A stretch of 64,000 bases of DNA from Mucilaginibacter endophyticus (lineage in GTDB: Bacteria > Bacteroidota > Bacteroidia > Sphingobacteriales > Sphingobacteriaceae): assembly GCF_003351025.1 (NCBI RefSeq), contig NZ_QPCG01000002.1, forward strand, positions 1,319,288 through 1,383,287. The letters are read 5' to 3'. Made by a program: the position numbers and the translations under genes. Positions 1 through 7,936 of the stretch are shown here, in pieces. Position 1 is the stretch's first letter. Each line of letters starts with the position of its first letter. Under the pieces are notes generated by a model. It was not told where the DNA came from. It made no database searches and saw only the letters and a list, made by a program, of their open reading frames with translations.

Positions 1-398
1 CCGGCTTTAACATGACTATCCCTATTACTGTTAGCAGCAAAATTATTGTTAATTGACGATGTTGTTCTGGTACTATCCGTAACCTGAGGATGTTGAACAA
101 CGCTATTGTTTGTTTCGGGATTCGCTTTAGGTACAACAGGTTTAACTTTAGCCTGTTGTTGACCTGATGTATTATTATCCTGTGTATTTGGTTTAAAAAA
201 CAACCAACCTAAAAACAGCAATAGCATGGCTGCTATACCGCTTGCAAGTGGTAGCCAATAAACAAATCCACGGCGTTTTTTGCCTTGGTCAAGCATTTGC
301 TCAAGCGCATCCCAGTCATCCTCGTTAAACGCCCGATGATTTGCAGGATCTTCCAGCTGCTTCTTAAAAATGTTATCTAAATCCTCTTCGCTTTTCAT
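1..398 (-). CDS. Membrane partner of ECF sigma factor, putative anti-sigma factor (partial, 3' end outside window)
   Basis: The start ATG at 398-396 overlaps the stop of the upstream sigma gene (ATGA), so the two are translationally coupled. The visible 132 residues have an acidic cytoplasmic N-terminus (about 1-50, with FNEDDWDALE), one membrane segment near residues 61-78 rich in Leu, Ile and Phe, then a polar Asn/Gln/Thr/Ser-rich stretch likely to be periplasmic. That layout fits single-pass anti-sigma factors of Bacteroidota, but no named domain is recognised and the C-terminus is missing. The role as a regulator of the adjacent sigma factor is inferred from coupling and topology. Confidence 0.7.
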   Translation of the reverse strand, partial: MKSEEDLDNIFKKQLEDPANHRAFNEDDWDALEQMLDQGKKRRGFVYWLPLASGIAAMLLLFLGWLFFKPNTQDNNTSGQQQAKVKPVVPKANPETNNSVVQHPQVTDSTRTTSSINNNFAANSNRDSHVKA

Positions 399-1042
399 CC
401 TCTGATACCATTATTAAAAAAAGTGCTCCTAACATCTATGCCTATGCCATTATAGGCCACAATCGGGTTAAAATCCATACCCCTGTTGTAATTGGTTTTA
501 TTAGCAGTTTCCTCTGCTTTTAATATCATTTGTTTTAGTTTATGCCTTGCCTTGTGCAAATTTGACTTAGATGTTCCCGGACTAATGTTCAGCATCTCAC
601 CTATCTCTTCATGCGAGTATCCGTCAATAGCGAAAAGGTTAAATACCGTGCGGTAAGCCTGGGGCAGCTGCTGTACCATCGCCAGCAGATCTTCGTAATT
701 TAAATTTTTATCCGTGAGGTCGCCCTCGCTCACGTTTTCTGCCTTCTCCAGGTCTTCGGTGTAAGCCATTTTTAAATTGGCCCGATAGTAATCAATAGAA
801 ACATTCATCATGATCCTACCAATCCAGGCTTTAAACGGCCTTGAAGTATCAAACCTGTCTATATGGGTAAATACTTTCATAAAGCCCTGGTTCATAACCT
901 CTGCAGCTTCATCGCGGTTACCCGCATAACGGAGACATATCCCCATAGAAAACCCATAAAACGCCTTATAGAGCATTTTCTGACTTTTTCTGTCCTGCTT
1001 TACGCAGCCATTGATCAGTTGATGTAACTCTTCTTCGCCCAT
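395..1042 (-). CDS. ECF-type RNA polymerase sigma-70 factor
   Basis: This 215-residue protein has the two-domain ECF layout: region 2 at about residues 20-90 (DEAAEVMNQGFMKVF, then FKAWIGRIMMN) and region 4 at about 115-170, with the helix-turn-helix GYSHEEIGEMLNISPGTSKS. A 45-residue tail after region 4 is longer than usual. It is coupled to a membrane protein gene by an ATGA overlap. A copy of the AGGCAACC-N16-CGT element lies 58 nt upstream, so it probably controls its own transcription. The same element precedes every transcription unit of the neighbouring polysaccharide locus, which makes this the best candidate for their shared regulator. Confidence 0.93.
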   Translation of the reverse strand: MGEEELHQLINGCVKQDRKSQKMLYKAFYGFSMGICLRYAGNRDEAAEVMNQGFMKVFTHIDRFDTSRPFKAWIGRIMMNVSIDYYRANLKMAYTEDLEKAENVSEGDLTDKNLNYEDLLAMVQQLPQAYRTVFNLFAIDGYSHEEIGEMLNISPGTSKSNLHKARHKLKQMILKAEETANKTNYNRGMDFNPIVAYNGIGIDVRSTFFNNGIRG

Positions 1043-1099
1043 ATGGGGTTTTATAAACTCAGAATGAAACGCATAAATTTAACCTAATCTACGCACATC

Positions 1100-1126
1100 A
1101 CGGTAATTAATATTAAAAGGTTGCCT
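1100..1126 (-). promoter_or_regulatory. Putative ECF promoter of the sigma factor gene (site 1)
   Basis: On the minus strand AGGCAACC lies at 1126-1119 and CGT at 1102-1100, with exactly 16 nt between. The -10-like part is about 58 nt before the start codon at 1042. Spacing and composition fit an ECF -35/-10 pair, and seven other copies with the same spacing occur in this locus. It suggests autoregulation. Confidence 0.65.
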
Positions 1127-1211
1127 CTCCAATAAAATATTTTTATTTTTTCTCATAACCGGGCAAAACAATGCTCAATTTTCACATATAAGAGGGTTAG
1201 TTATACAAAAT

Positions 1212-1346
1212 ATGTACAAGTTAATGTATACCAAACAAATGCCTACTAATAATTATATTTTTGATAGCGAAGGCAACTGGCACAAATGTTTACTGCGTAA
1301 TGTTCATATATTGAAAATCCCCGGCTGTTTTAAAGGCCTTTTATGA
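1212..1346 (+). CDS. Possible 44-residue small protein upstream of zinc-ribbon gene
   Basis: An open frame runs from ATG at 1212 to TGA at 1344-1346. The TGA overlaps the next ATG (ATGA at 1343-1346), the usual form of translational coupling. The predicted peptide includes FDSEGNWHKCLLRN and two cysteines in its second half. I do not recognise a family. It could be a real small protein, a leader controlling the next gene, or chance. The exact ATGA junction with a plausible zinc-ribbon gene is the main reason to list it. Confidence 0.3.
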   Translation: MYKLMYTKQMPTNNYIFDSEGNWHKCLLRNVHILKIPGCFKGLL

Positions 1347-1519
1347 GAATCGAAATAAACCCAAACTTCCCGGTTAACAATTGCAAAATATGCGGGACAC
1401 GCCCGGTGGTTGAGCAAACTAAAGACCGTTGGACCATACTATGTCCCCGCCCTACCTGTAAAAATGCTGTTTCTGACAGGCTGCTTAACGTAGCCGAATG
1501 GAATAAGCAAAATCCGTAA
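1343..1519 (+). CDS. Small zinc-ribbon protein, Lar-like (58 residues)
   Basis: The frame from ATG 1343 to TAA 1517-1519 encodes 58 residues. It has a CxxC pair (CKICG, residues 16-20), a strand-like segment with DRWTILC, a second pair CPRPTC, and a C-terminal AEWNKQNP. The order CxxCG, W-x-[VI]-x-C, second cysteine pair and a terminal WN motif resembles Lar-type restriction-alleviation zinc ribbons and related small phage and bacterial proteins. An in-frame stop at 1331-1333 fixes the start. The sequence shows zinc-ribbon features clearly. A restriction-related role is only family analogy, because no restriction system is nearby. Confidence 0.6.
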   Translation: MRIEINPNFPVNNCKICGTRPVVEQTKDRWTILCPRPTCKNAVSDRLLNVAEWNKQNP

Positions 1520-1542
1520 TATTTTTTTGTTTGTTTAACTCA

Positions 1543-1569
1543 AGGCAACCATATGCGGTAGATGTACGA
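1543..1569 (+). promoter_or_regulatory. Putative ECF promoter of the first glycosyltransferase (site 2)
   Basis: AGGCAACC at 1543-1550 is followed after 16 nt by CGA at 1567-1569. The same GTACG pentamer at the same distance occurs in site 5 (11448). The element ends about 62 nt before the ATG at 1632. Confidence 0.65.
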
Positions 1570-1631
1570 TATATCTTAGTAAAGGGTCGTAACAGATCCT
1601 TTATAATATATACTACTAATACTACTGCTGC

Positions 1632-2432
1632 ATGGTACCAGTGTCTGTTGTGATCATTACTAAAAACGAAGCCACCTTAATTGAGGATTGTATAAAAATG
1701 GCCCGTTTAATAACCGATGATATTGTTGTGGTTGATAATGACAGTACCGATGGTACTCCACTAATAGCGTCGGGTTACGGATGCCGGGTATTTCAAAAAA
1801 GCTGGACGGGATATGGGGCGAATAAAAATAAAGGCATAGCCCTGGCCCGTTATAATTGGATATTAAGTATTGATGCCGATGAAGTGCCCGATGCCGACCT
1901 TATCAAAGCACTTCATAATATAAACTTTGATAAAGCAAATGTTGTTTACGACATCAAATTCAAATCGTATTTTGGTAAAAAGCTCATCCGTTTTGGTAAT
2001 TGGGGGAACGATCATCATCTTCGATTATTTAACCGCTCAATAGTAAAATGGGGCGAAACTGAAGTCCACGAAACATTGCTTTTACCACCCGATGCCGAAA
2101 TTAAAAGTATAGCAGGCTATATCCACCATCACTCCGTAACCGATATTGAGGATTTTAAACGTAAAGCTATACTTTATGCCCAATTAAGCGCGGCCAAGTA
2201 TTACAAAGCAGGTAAAAAAGCAACGTTTATTAAATTGCATTTTTCACCCGCTTTTGGCTTTTTACGTAATTACATCATCAGGCTCGGTTTCTTGGACGGC
2301 GCCGAAGGCCTTGCCATAGCGCGCGTCATTTATAAAAATACGCGCCTTAAGTATGTGTATCTGAAACAATATAAAGAGCTGCCTCAAAAACAAAACGACT
2401 ACCGCAATGAACTGATTATGGAACAGGCTTAG
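1632..2432 (+). CDS. Glycosyltransferase family 2 (KdtX/WaaE-like)
   Basis: The 266-residue protein has the GT-A fold signature of family 2: an N-terminal SVVIITKNEA strand, VVDNDSTDGT near residues 34-42, and a DAD metal/nucleotide-sugar motif at residues 81-83. The conserved NWGNDHHLRLF and HHHS segments resemble the WaaE/KdtX branch that adds glucose to lipopolysaccharide core. It acts at the cytoplasmic face, probably on the glycan built by this locus. Its 3' end overlaps the convergent glycosyltransferase gene by 17 nt. The acceptor and sugar cannot be read from sequence. Confidence 0.9.
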   Translation: MVPVSVVIITKNEATLIEDCIKMARLITDDIVVVDNDSTDGTPLIASGYGCRVFQKSWTGYGANKNKGIALARYNWILSIDADEVPDADLIKALHNINFDKANVVYDIKFKSYFGKKLIRFGNWGNDHHLRLFNRSIVKWGETEVHETLLLPPDAEIKSIAGYIHHHSVTDIEDFKRKAILYAQLSAAKYYKAGKKATFIKLHFSPAFGFLRNYIIRLGFLDGAEGLAIARVIYKNTRLKYVYLKQYKELPQKQNDYRNELIMEQA

Positions 2433-3630
2433 TTAGCACCTCCTGATAAAACTGCAGCGTTTGCTTCGCCACTATATCAATATCAAAATATCGTTTTACT
2501 TTTTCATTGCCCGCGGAGGCAAGTTTCAGCCGTTTTTCAGCGTCGTTAAGCAATGTAATTATTGCCGATGCCAATTGCTCCACATGATCAGGATCAATCA
2601 GCATTCCGTTGATATCGTCCTCAATCAGCTCCGGGCCTGATGTACTGTTTGAATTGATCACGGCTGTACCACAGGCCATAGCTTCCAAAGGGGCCAACGC
2701 AAAGGCCTCGGCATATGAAGGAAATACGGCGGCTGCCGATTTAGCCAGATAGCCATAAAGCTCGTCCTTATTAACATGGCCTTTGAATACAACACTGTTT
2801 TTTGCATGCTCTTGTAAAAAAGCAGTCATTTTTACCATAGGGCCTTTTCCGAGTATCAATAATCGCGCGTCCGGGATTTCTTTCGCAACTATATTCCAGG
2901 CTTTTGCAAGTTGAAAAACGCCTTTCTTTTGAACAAGGCTGCCCGTAAACACCACCTGTTTATTATCACGCTCCGCATCATTCATAACCACGATATTCGT
3001 ATCAATGCCATTATACAACACCTTGATGGGTTTGCCGTATGATAGATAAACAGCACTTTTGCCGGCAGTATAGGCGCTTGCGCTGCTTATAGCTGCTGCT
3101 CTGTTTAAAATATCCTGCTCCATTTTCAAAACATGCGGGGCAACAGTTTTTCCTGCCTCGCTGTTGAAATAAGTTATAGAGCCGTTCATCTTAACAACAA
3201 CCGGGACAGACAACTTTGGAAATGGCACGTACGAATTGCAAAAACGGATATAATCATTATAATCGGGCATTTCAACAATGTCTATTTGCCAGATTTTGAT
3301 GATTTGCTCGAGTTTTTTTTGATAGGCTGCCAAACTCCTTTTAATATCCCGCTCGGTTATACCGGTATCTAATAACACCCTGTTAACCAGTCGTGCGCTT
3401 AGGGCCTGCTGGTTTTCAAATAACCTGCCATCTATTCCCCAGCGGTACCTAAAAACCCTTACACCTTCATCTTCAAATTCATCAACACCGCCATATCCGC
3501 GGCTGTATAGACCGGCAGCTATTACTTTGTGGCCCAACTTTGCCATTTGCCTGGCTATAAGTTGCACGTAGGTGCCAATGCCGCCATGCGGCCCGGGAGG
3601 ATATTCATCGCACAGATATAAAATGTTCAT
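2416..3630 (-). CDS. Glycosyltransferase family 4 (GT-B)
   Basis: This 404-residue protein begins with the GT4 donor-domain motif DEYPPGPHGGIGTY and ends with a Rossmann-like donor half containing FTGSLVQKKG and the E-x7-E nucleotide-sugar motif (E308 to E316, EAFALAPLE). It should transfer a sugar from a nucleotide donor to a growing lipid-linked glycan. Its ATG overlaps the stop of the flippase gene by 4 nt, so the two are co-translated. It converges with the family 2 transferase on its other side, with the two 3' ends overlapping. Confidence 0.93.
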   Translation of the reverse strand: MNILYLCDEYPPGPHGGIGTYVQLIARQMAKLGHKVIAAGLYSRGYGGVDEFEDEGVRVFRYRWGIDGRLFENQQALSARLVNRVLLDTGITERDIKRSLAAYQKKLEQIIKIWQIDIVEMPDYNDYIRFCNSYVPFPKLSVPVVVKMNGSITYFNSEAGKTVAPHVLKMEQDILNRAAAISSASAYTAGKSAVYLSYGKPIKVLYNGIDTNIVVMNDAERDNKQVVFTGSLVQKKGVFQLAKAWNIVAKEIPDARLLILGKGPMVKMTAFLQEHAKNSVVFKGHVNKDELYGYLAKSAAAVFPSYAEAFALAPLEAMACGTAVINSNSTSGPELIEDDINGMLIDPDHVEQLASAIITLLNDAEKRLKLASAGNEKVKRYFDIDIVAKQTLQFYQEVLTKPVP

Positions 3631-5039
3631 TGCGCCAGGAATTGTTTACTGTTTTGAATAGTATGCCTGCTTAATTGCCTCGATACCACAGCAATTACCA
3701 GGTAAAAAACTATCCCCAATAAAAGCCTTAACAAAAAATGAATGTTTAAAGATGATGTTATAAACCAACCAGTCAAAGCAGCAGGAAACAATAATACGAA
3801 CGGGCGTAGGCTAATATACATAACATGTTTATTTACCAGCCGGTAATAAAGCGCGGCCTGTAATAAATTAGTAATTAAAAATGCCACGGCTGAACCTATA
3901 CCATTAAACAGCGGGATCAATACCAGGTTAAGGCCAATGTTTGTTATAGCGCAACTTACGGTAACAGAAGATACCGCTTTATACTTTTTAACGCTAAAAC
4001 TAAGCGACCAAAGCAAGTTTATAAAAAACTGCAAAGGTATGCACAATGATAGGATCAGAAACTCAGTGGCATTGGTAGCGCCGTATTTCCCTCCGGTTAT
4101 CATGCCAACTACGGGCGTCCAAAGTATATTAAAAACAAGCGGGAGCAGCATAGCCAATAGTAGCTCGGCGGTGTTAAAGGCGTTTACCTGTTCCTGTAAT
4201 TTGGCAGATGGTTTTGAAGCCATTAACCTTGATAGCCGCGGTAAAATAACGGGAGCAATAATAAGCATGGGCAGCCGGGTAAGTTCATAAGCGCGGTAAG
4301 CAAAGCTATAATCGGCTAAAACGGCCTTGCTTGCCATAAAACCCAGTAATAACCAGTCCATGCGCGAAAGGCTCATATCAAATATTACAGATACATATTG
4401 TGCGGCAGACTCGCTCAATAACTTCTTATAAGCCTGAAATCGAAATTTAAAGCTAAAGCCGGTGTTGGTGATAACATAAATGAACAATGCCAGCAATTCG
4501 GCCCCGGCGGTGCATATCATTACCATGATGATGGAATGAACTTGTAGCTGATGGACGGCTACAAGATAAAAGGCACCGCAAACTCTTAAGCTATTGCTTA
4601 TAATGGCAATGACGCCATAAGGCGTAAATTTTTCTTTAGCGTTTAAAAACTGCTTTAGCGGAATACCCAAAAAAAGCAAGCCCTGCGCCATGAAAAACCA
4701 GGGCAATAGCTGATAAATATCGCCATGCAGCACCAAGCTGAGCAGCCATAAAATAAGAAGCGCTGCAAAAAAAGCAGCCAGCGAATGGAATAGAAATGCC
4801 GCCGCCGCCCAATCAGACCGTTGCGATGCCGCTATACGACGGATCACCACCTGCTCCAATCCAAAACCAAGTATTGTAGTGATGAATATAGACATGGCGT
4901 TCATCCAGCTGATGATACCAAAACTGTCCTTACTCAGGTAAACAGAAATAACATAAAAAAAGATACTGCCAAGCACCTGCAAGGCAAGCGCCTGCAAACC
5001 CGACGAAAAAAACCTGATGAACGCTTTACTTCTGAGCAA
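3627..5039 (-). CDS. Lipid-linked polysaccharide flippase (Wzx/MOP superfamily)
   Basis: The 470-residue protein is hydrophobic throughout, with about 12-14 predicted membrane helices and the MOP-type N-terminus (SSGLQALALQVLGSIFFYVISVYL, here split: FFYVISVYLSKDSFG). Proteins of this kind move undecaprenyl-linked repeat units across the inner membrane. It heads a two-gene operon with a GT4 transferase. A variant ECF element (site 3) lies 26 nt before its start. Together with the two Wzy/WaaL-like proteins it supports a Wzx/Wzy-type assembly route. Confidence 0.88.
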   Translation of the reverse strand: MLRSKAFIRFFSSGLQALALQVLGSIFFYVISVYLSKDSFGIISWMNAMSIFITTILGFGLEQVVIRRIAASQRSDWAAAAFLFHSLAAFFAALLILWLLSLVLHGDIYQLLPWFFMAQGLLFLGIPLKQFLNAKEKFTPYGVIAIISNSLRVCGAFYLVAVHQLQVHSIIMVMICTAGAELLALFIYVITNTGFSFKFRFQAYKKLLSESAAQYVSVIFDMSLSRMDWLLLGFMASKAVLADYSFAYRAYELTRLPMLIIAPVILPRLSRLMASKPSAKLQEQVNAFNTAELLLAMLLPLVFNILWTPVVGMITGGKYGATNATEFLILSLCIPLQFFINLLWSLSFSVKKYKAVSSVTVSCAITNIGLNLVLIPLFNGIGSAVAFLITNLLQAALYYRLVNKHVMYISLRPFVLLFPAALTGWFITSSLNIHFLLRLLLGIVFYLVIAVVSRQLSRHTIQNSKQFLAQ

Positions 5040-5064
5040 TGCCTTGTAGTGTTTATACCCTTAT

Positions 5065-5091
5065 ACTATTGTTTTTACCGGCCGGTTGCCT
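5065..5091 (-). promoter_or_regulatory. Putative ECF promoter of flippase operon (site 3, variant)
   Basis: On the minus strand AGGCAACC lies at 5091-5084, then 16 nt, then AGT at 5067-5065. The last triplet differs from the CGT seen at most other sites. It is back to back with site 4, so the pair forms a divergent promoter region between 5039 and 5242. Confidence 0.5.
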
Positions 5092-5142
5092 GTAACATTT
5101 TTATATGCCGGTTAAATATCTGCATATATCAGCGTAATAACG

Positions 5143-5169
5143 AGGCAACCATTCCATTTTTTGGAACGT
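5143..5169 (+). promoter_or_regulatory. Putative ECF promoter of the ligase/transferase operon (site 4)
   Basis: AGGCAACC at 5143-5150, a 16-nt spacer and CGT at 5167-5169. The element ends 72 nt before the ATG at 5242. Confidence 0.65.
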
Positions 5170-5241
5170 AATTCCTTTAAACAAAAAAATTAAAATCAGG
5201 CCCGCAAAACCGGGAACGAATATTAATAAACAAAGGGAATA

Positions 5242-6924
5242 ATGACAATCAGCTTGCCGGTTTTTGATATTAAAAGATGGAAAAATTATGCCGATTGGCG
5301 GATGTTGATCTTCCTGTTGCTTTTCATCAACGTTCACGTTCCATTCAAAATAGCAGCGCTGCTTTTTGCTTACATAAGCCGCTTCAATTTCCAATTTGGT
5401 TTTAAGCTGCGCGATTCAAGGCTCCCGTCATTCTATCTGCTCGTTTTCCCGATAGCCGTTATTGCTGCAATAGTCAACAAAAATTTTATCAACCTGTATT
5501 ACATACCCGTTTTCGGCTGGGCATTGATATGCTGGGCGCTGGCCTTGTTGGCTATTCACCAGGTTAAACTCATGGTTGATGAAACCGATGCCGAAACCAT
5601 TTACCGGACACTGATCATCTTTTTCCTCATAAACGCTGTTTTTTCGGCCGCCAACCTGGCGCATATCATGTGGATCACCAAAAGCATTAACCCCTATGCC
5701 TATATGGGGATGCACCAGCGCTACTTTATAAATACCGGGGATGATGTTATGGGTATCAGTTTTGATATTTCTTCAACCAATGCCGTTCTGTGTGCATTTG
5801 GTGTGTTTTACTTTATTTATAAGCGTAACCTGGCCATGATGATCGTGTGCATGAGTACACTGGTACTTACTTACAGTAACCTGATCAGCATTTTGTTCCT
5901 GCTTATCCTGGCTTTCATATTTATTTTCAAAACCACACGCAATCAAAAAAGCATGATCGTGGTGGCGTTGATGATCTATATCATCTCCATGGCCAAAATA
6001 TCGCCACAAAATGGGAAATACCTAAATGAGGTAAGCGCAAGTGCATTACGGAAAAATCGCCCGGAACTGCAAACAGTAGTTGCAAGCAATACAACCGCGC
6101 AGGCAAACAATGTATTGAGCAGGGACGAACGGCGCAGAAAATTTGCACAAAATTACCTGGATAGCCTGAGCACCATTAAAGCCCGCCAGGAAAGGCTGAG
6201 CGAACTTGATAAAAAAATTAAAGGTTTGCCGCTTACGGATTACGGCCGACTGTACATTCCTGAACCTAACACTCATTTTGCCGAGTTTTATAATACCGGC
6301 GAGATGACACCCGACAGGCAGCAACTGCTTGATTGTATTGCTATCCATTGGGCCCAATTGCCACTTTGCCATGTTGAACCGTTCCTGCCTGCCCTTCCCG
6401 GGAAAGTCACCGGCACGATACAAACTTTTGATTATTTGGTTGTACACCCATGGCAAAGTATAGCCGGTTTAGGGCCGGGAAATTTTTCATCTAAGATAGC
6501 TTTCAGGGCCGCAGGTGCAGGTATCAGGGGCGATTACCCCAAAAACTATATCTATATCAACCCGGCATTTATGCGTTATCACCTTGACCTGTATCTAAGC
6601 TTCTTTAGCAAAAATGCCGAGTTCCGTTCGGTACGCAATAACCCATACTCTACTTACGACCAAATGCTAAGTGAATATGGCATCCTCGGATTACTGGCCC
6701 TCATCATTTTCTATATCGGCTTTTTTGCACGGCACTATAAAAAACTAAGCTATGGATTGCCCATACTAATGATGGTAGCGGGCATATTTTTTCTTGATTA
6801 CTGGTTCGAGCAACTCTCGGTACTGGTAGTTTTTGAGCTCATGCTATTCCTGAATTTAAAAGAAACTACTTCATCTGATTTGAAAACAAAAACTACAGTG
6901 CCGGAGGAGCTTGCTTATGCATAA
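5242..6924 (+). CDS. Wzy/WaaL-like O-antigen polymerase or ligase, large periplasmic loop
   Basis: The 560-residue protein has an N-terminal block of membrane helices (to about residue 260), a soluble segment of roughly 200 residues with many charged residues, and a C-terminal set of helices. The loop contains HPWQSIAGLGPGNFSSK, which resembles the conserved region of O-antigen ligase family proteins. It would act on undecaprenyl-linked glycans at the periplasmic face. The loop is longer than in typical members. It is the first gene of a five-gene operon with transferases, and a second ligase-like gene closes the same operon. Confidence 0.75.
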   Translation: MTISLPVFDIKRWKNYADWRMLIFLLLFINVHVPFKIAALLFAYISRFNFQFGFKLRDSRLPSFYLLVFPIAVIAAIVNKNFINLYYIPVFGWALICWALALLAIHQVKLMVDETDAETIYRTLIIFFLINAVFSAANLAHIMWITKSINPYAYMGMHQRYFINTGDDVMGISFDISSTNAVLCAFGVFYFIYKRNLAMMIVCMSTLVLTYSNLISILFLLILAFIFIFKTTRNQKSMIVVALMIYIISMAKISPQNGKYLNEVSASALRKNRPELQTVVASNTTAQANNVLSRDERRRKFAQNYLDSLSTIKARQERLSELDKKIKGLPLTDYGRLYIPEPNTHFAEFYNTGEMTPDRQQLLDCIAIHWAQLPLCHVEPFLPALPGKVTGTIQTFDYLVVHPWQSIAGLGPGNFSSKIAFRAAGAGIRGDYPKNYIYINPAFMRYHLDLYLSFFSKNAEFRSVRNNPYSTYDQMLSEYGILGLLALIIFYIGFFARHYKKLSYGLPILMMVAGIFFLDYWFEQLSVLVVFELMLFLNLKETTSSDLKTKTTVPEELAYA

Positions 6925-7936
6925 CCCTCAAATTACTGTTTTAATGCCGGCCTATAATGCCGGTAATTACATCCGCGAAGCTATTACGTCGGTACTTGAG
7001 CAATCGTTTACCGATTTTGAACTACTCATTGTAAATGACGGATCAACTGATGATACGCTGGATGTCATCCAATCATTTAACGATGAGCGTATAGTAGTTT
7101 TAACCCAGGAAAATAAAGGTGTAGCCGCAGCGCTAAATACCGGCTTACGCCATGCGCGGGCCCCTTACATTGCCCGTTTTGATGCCGATGACATTTGTTA
7201 CCCTTACCGCCTTCAGGTTCAGTATGATTTCATCTCTTCGCACCCATATTACAGCATTATAGGTTCGGGCGTTGACTATACCGATGTGCATGGCGATCTG
7301 ATATTCACCTGGCAACCAGATGCTTTGAGCCATAACGAAATCCGTCAGCTTAGTTATAAAATTTGCCCGTTTATTCACTCCAGCGTGTTTTATAAACGCG
7401 ATGTTATTTTAAACGCGGGTGGCTATAACGAGTTGGCCTACACTTTTGAAGATCATTTTTTGTGGGCGGGTATCCTCAAACACGAAAAAGCCTTTAATCT
7501 TAATCAGCCACTCATTAAAGTGAGGCTCAATGCCGAGTCTATCACCATTGATGAAAAATGGCGCACAGGCAAATTCAGGCAGATCAAATACAATACGCTG
7601 CGTAAGCATAGCATCACAGAAGCTGAAGGAAAGCAACTATCCGAAATCGGTATAAAGCAATTATCTCCACGCATTAAAAAAGGTGCTTATTATGCGCTGA
7701 TAGGTAAAAAATACCTCTGGAATAATTACCAACCCAAAAAGGCAAGAAAAAACCTAATCAAAACACTATCCATCAGCCCGTTGCATATCAAAAACTATTT
7801 TTTGCTGCTGATGACATTTCTGCCCGAGCGTACACTGATCAGGTTATATCATTTGGCTAAAGGTAACTTCCGCTTAGAAGAGCCGGAACTGCCAACCGCT
7901 GTTTTAAATCAAAAGGAGTTGAACTATGGCAGCTAA
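6917..7936 (+). CDS. Glycosyltransferase family 2
   Basis: A GT-A protein of about 339 residues with ITVLMPAYNAG at the N-terminus, VNDGSTDDTLD, and the metal-binding stretch ARFDADD. The ATG at 6917 is preferred over an in-frame TTG at 6911 because GGAGG at 6903-6907 sits 9 nt upstream, a rare clear Shine-Dalgarno site for this group. It overlaps the end of the ligase-like gene by 8 nt and the next transferase gene by 11 nt, so it is tightly coupled. The acceptor is unknown. Confidence 0.92.
   Translation: MHNPQITVLMPAYNAGNYIREAITSVLEQSFTDFELLIVNDGSTDDTLDVIQSFNDERIVVLTQENKGVAAALNTGLRHARAPYIARFDADDICYPYRLQVQYDFISSHPYYSIIGSGVDYTDVHGDLIFTWQPDALSHNEIRQLSYKICPFIHSSVFYKRDVILNAGGYNELAYTFEDHFLWAGILKHEKAFNLNQPLIKVRLNAESITIDEKWRTGKFRQIKYNTLRKHSITEAEGKQLSEIGIKQLSPRIKKGAYYALIGKKYLWNNYQPKKARKNLIKTLSISPLHIKNYFLLLMTFLPERTLIRLYHLAKGNFRLEEPELPTAVLNQKELNYGS

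Larger units (their letters stand above)
1043..1631. other. 589-bp intergenic region between sigma factor and polysaccharide genes
   Basis: This gap is not empty. It contains the divergent ECF-type elements at 1100-1126 and 1543-1569, and two overlapping tiny open reading frames at 1212-1346 and 1343-1519 on the plus strand. The stretch 1130-1210 is AT-rich and shows nothing else recognisable. Confidence 0.6.

Noticed and set aside
7311..7336. GGCAACC inside a glycosyltransferase gene
   Set aside because: After 16 nt the sequence is AAC, and no transcription unit starts downstream.
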